Positions 6,510 to 7,521 of a stretch of DNA of 7,521 bases are shown here, one piece after another. A program made the position numbers and the translations under genes. The DNA is from an uncultured Flavobacteriales bacterium (GTDB lineage: Bacteria > Bacteroidota > Bacteroidia > Flavobacteriales_D > Crocinitomicaceae), in assembly GCA_905479845.1 (NCBI GenBank), contig CAJQOB010000142.1:1-7521 (forward strand), read 5' to 3'. The notes under the pieces were generated by a model, which was not told where the DNA came from, did not search any database, and saw nothing but the letters and a program-made list of their open reading frames with translations. Numbering within the stretch: position 1 is the stretch's first letter; each line of letters opens with the position of its first letter.

Positions 6510-7313
6510 TTAGATTTCTCGGGCTACTCCAAAGAGAATTTGCTGCGAACTTCCGTCATCGTTAACCGTTTGGAAATTAACCCGAAGTGGTACACCGAGG
6601 AGATCAGATTCATCGTTGCGAAGTTCCTTAAGAAGCGGAGTCATGCGTTGAACGACTAGGGCAGAGGAGTAACCATCTTTAGCGTCTTCACCAACTACGA
6701 GGTACTTGAATCCTTGAAATTCGGCGAATCCCTGGAAGGTCGTTTTAAATTTCCCTTTCTGATTTACGATATCGAATGCCCGTTCTGCACTACAATCTTG
6801 TTTTGGCGCCACCATGTATTGCTCTCGTGAAAGAAGGTCTTCGTATTCAGCGGTTCTTCTCTTTGTCGCGGTTACTTTTTCATCTTTATCGTAGTATGAC
6901 AGAATTTCTACGAAGTAAGTGCTATCATCTTGTGTTTCGAGGAAGAATTGTTTTGAGGCGTATTTGTATCCATCCTTGAAGTAAAAGTGATTAGAACACA
7001 CAGCTTCTGAACCAGCCGTTAAGAACTGCTCTACCATTTTCAAAATTTGACTTGAATCATCAAGTGTCATGATAACGTCCGTCCATTCTTGTTGACCGTT
7101 TACTTCTCTGGAATAGTAAAGACTATTTGCTTTAGGCAAGGAGTCGTTGAAATCCAAATATTCCAAATAGGCTTCTCCTTCGACATTTGCTTTAGCGATT
7201 TCATTAGGAATTGTTTCCGTTTTGGTATTTTCTTCCTCAGTTGTCGTTGTGCAACTTGTTGTCACAAAAAGGGCTATTCCTATCACTACCAGAGAATTGA
7301 CGTATCGAATCAT
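6510..7313 (-). CDS. Predicted lipoprotein of unknown function
   Basis: The family is not recognised. The frame extends up to an ATG at 7358, but the start at 7313-7311 (MIRYVNSLVVIGIALFVTTSC) is preferred because it yields a normal lipoprotein signal peptide of 20 residues and a 267-residue protein. The lipobox is TTSC with the lipidated Cys at 21; Thr at -3 is less typical than Leu. The mature N-terminus is TTTT then EEEN, a disordered acidic tether that could direct surface display, as acidic lipoprotein export signals do in Bacteroidota. The body is soluble and mixed alpha/beta, with two further cysteines (C106 and C174) that might form a disulfide, and the stretches CSNHFYFKDGYKYASKQFF and FQGFKYLVVGEDAKDG. 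It is a single-gene unit: a terminator follows it and a divergent tRNA gene lies upstream. Confidence 0.8.
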   Translation of the reverse strand: MIRYVNSLVVIGIALFVTTSCTTTTEEENTKTETIPNEIAKANVEGEAYLEYLDFNDSLPKANSLYYSREVNGQQEWTDVIMTLDDSSQILKMVEQFLTAGSEAVCSNHFYFKDGYKYASKQFFLETQDDSTYFVEILSYYDKDEKVTATKRRTAEYEDLLSREQYMVAPKQDCSAERAFDIVNQKGKFKTTFQGFAEFQGFKYLVVGEDAKDGYSSALVVQRMTPLLKELRNDESDLLGVPLRVNFQTVNDDGSSQQILFGVAREI

Positions 7314-7354
7314 ATGTTTTCGTTTACAATGAAATGTTTGGGAAGGTAAAAGTA

Positions 7355-7379
7355 ACAAGAATTGATTGTGTTTTCTTGT
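7355..7379. repeat. Inverted repeat between lipoprotein gene and tRNA promoter
   Basis: ACAAGAA (7355-7361) and TTCTTGT (7373-7379) form a perfect 7-bp dyad with an 11-base spacer. The right arm covers the TTG -33 box of the tRNA promoter. It may be an operator or chance. Confidence 0.3.
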
Positions 7380-7406
7380 GAAATGTAAAAAGAACCTCTA
7401 TATTTG
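7376..7406 (+). promoter_or_regulatory. Strong Bacteroidota-type promoter of the initiator tRNA gene
   Basis: The -33 box TTG (7376-7378), a 20-base spacer, and the -7 box TATATTTG (7399-7406) match the Bacteroidota TTG / TAnnTTTG pattern with correct spacing. Transcription would start near 7413, leaving a leader of about 25 bases before the tRNA at 7438. Confidence 0.75.
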
Positions 7407-7412
7407 CACTCG

Positions 7413-7430
7413 CTAATCGAACGAGATTAG
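7413..7430 (+). other. Stem-loop in the tRNA precursor leader
   Basis: CTAATC (7413-7418) and GATTAG (7425-7430) form a perfect 6-bp stem with loop GAACGA, starting at the predicted transcription start and ending 7 bases before the mature tRNA. An alternative 4-bp stem, CTCG (7409-7412) with CGAG (7422-7425), excludes it. It could guide precursor processing or stability; its function is inferred only from position. Confidence 0.4.
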
Positions 7431-7437
7431 AATATAT

Positions 7438-7510
<73 letters not shown>

Positions 7511-7521
7511 CTACCGAAAAC

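Noticed and set aside
7089..7349. 86-codon plus-strand frame opposite the lipoprotein gene start
   Set aside because: Antisense to the signal peptide and tether region; hydrophobic residues come from the complement of acidic and Thr codons.
7314..7358. Upstream ATG extending the lipoprotein by 15 residues
   Set aside because: The extension would put Cys/Lys/Arg-rich residues before the signal peptide; starting at 7313 gives a normal 20-residue lipoprotein signal.

Overview
The window looks like chromosomal DNA of a Bacteroidota species, most likely in the order Flavobacteriales. The reasons are two outer-membrane TonB-dependent receptors with carboxypeptidase-regulatory-like N-terminal domains, a GLPGLI-family protein, a protein matching the HYC_CC_PP pattern, -7 promoter elements of the Bacteroidota form TAnnTTTG, and start codons without clear Shine-Dalgarno sequences. 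All family assignments were made by reading the sequence; no search was run.

Layout. 1-1621 (minus strand): a small Cys-rich membrane-anchored or exported protein (1199-1621), followed downstream by the N-terminal 373 residues of a TonB-dependent receptor that runs off the left edge (1-1121). The receptor is an open frame with a signal peptide and no stop. This pair resembles flavobacterial metal-associated (possibly copper) receptor clusters. 1622-1750: divergent intergenic region with nested inverted repeats and a -7 element for the rightward gene. 1751-2861 (plus strand): an Nfu-type iron-sulfur scaffold/carrier with an intact CxxC, then an unrecognised 150-residue cytosolic protein. 2887-6391 (minus strand): a 928-residue outer-membrane receptor/beta-barrel protein, overlapped by 20 bp by a downstream GLPGLI-family exported protein. 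6392-6509: receptor upstream region and an intrinsic terminator for the gene to its right. 6510-7313 (minus strand): an unrecognised predicted lipoprotein. 7314-7437: second divergent region, with a near-consensus promoter and a leader hairpin. 7438-7510 (plus strand): initiator tRNA-Met.

How it fits together. Most of the window is envelope biology: two receptor modules, each next to a small exported partner, plus a lipoprotein. The Nfu gene and the initiator tRNA are housekeeping. No mobile element, CRISPR array, toxin-antitoxin pair or defence system is visible, and no gene-free stretch exceeds 300 bases. I found no convincing new system. The most interesting points are the two small partner proteins (six cysteines in one, two methionine clusters in the other) and the dyads in the two divergent promoter regions.
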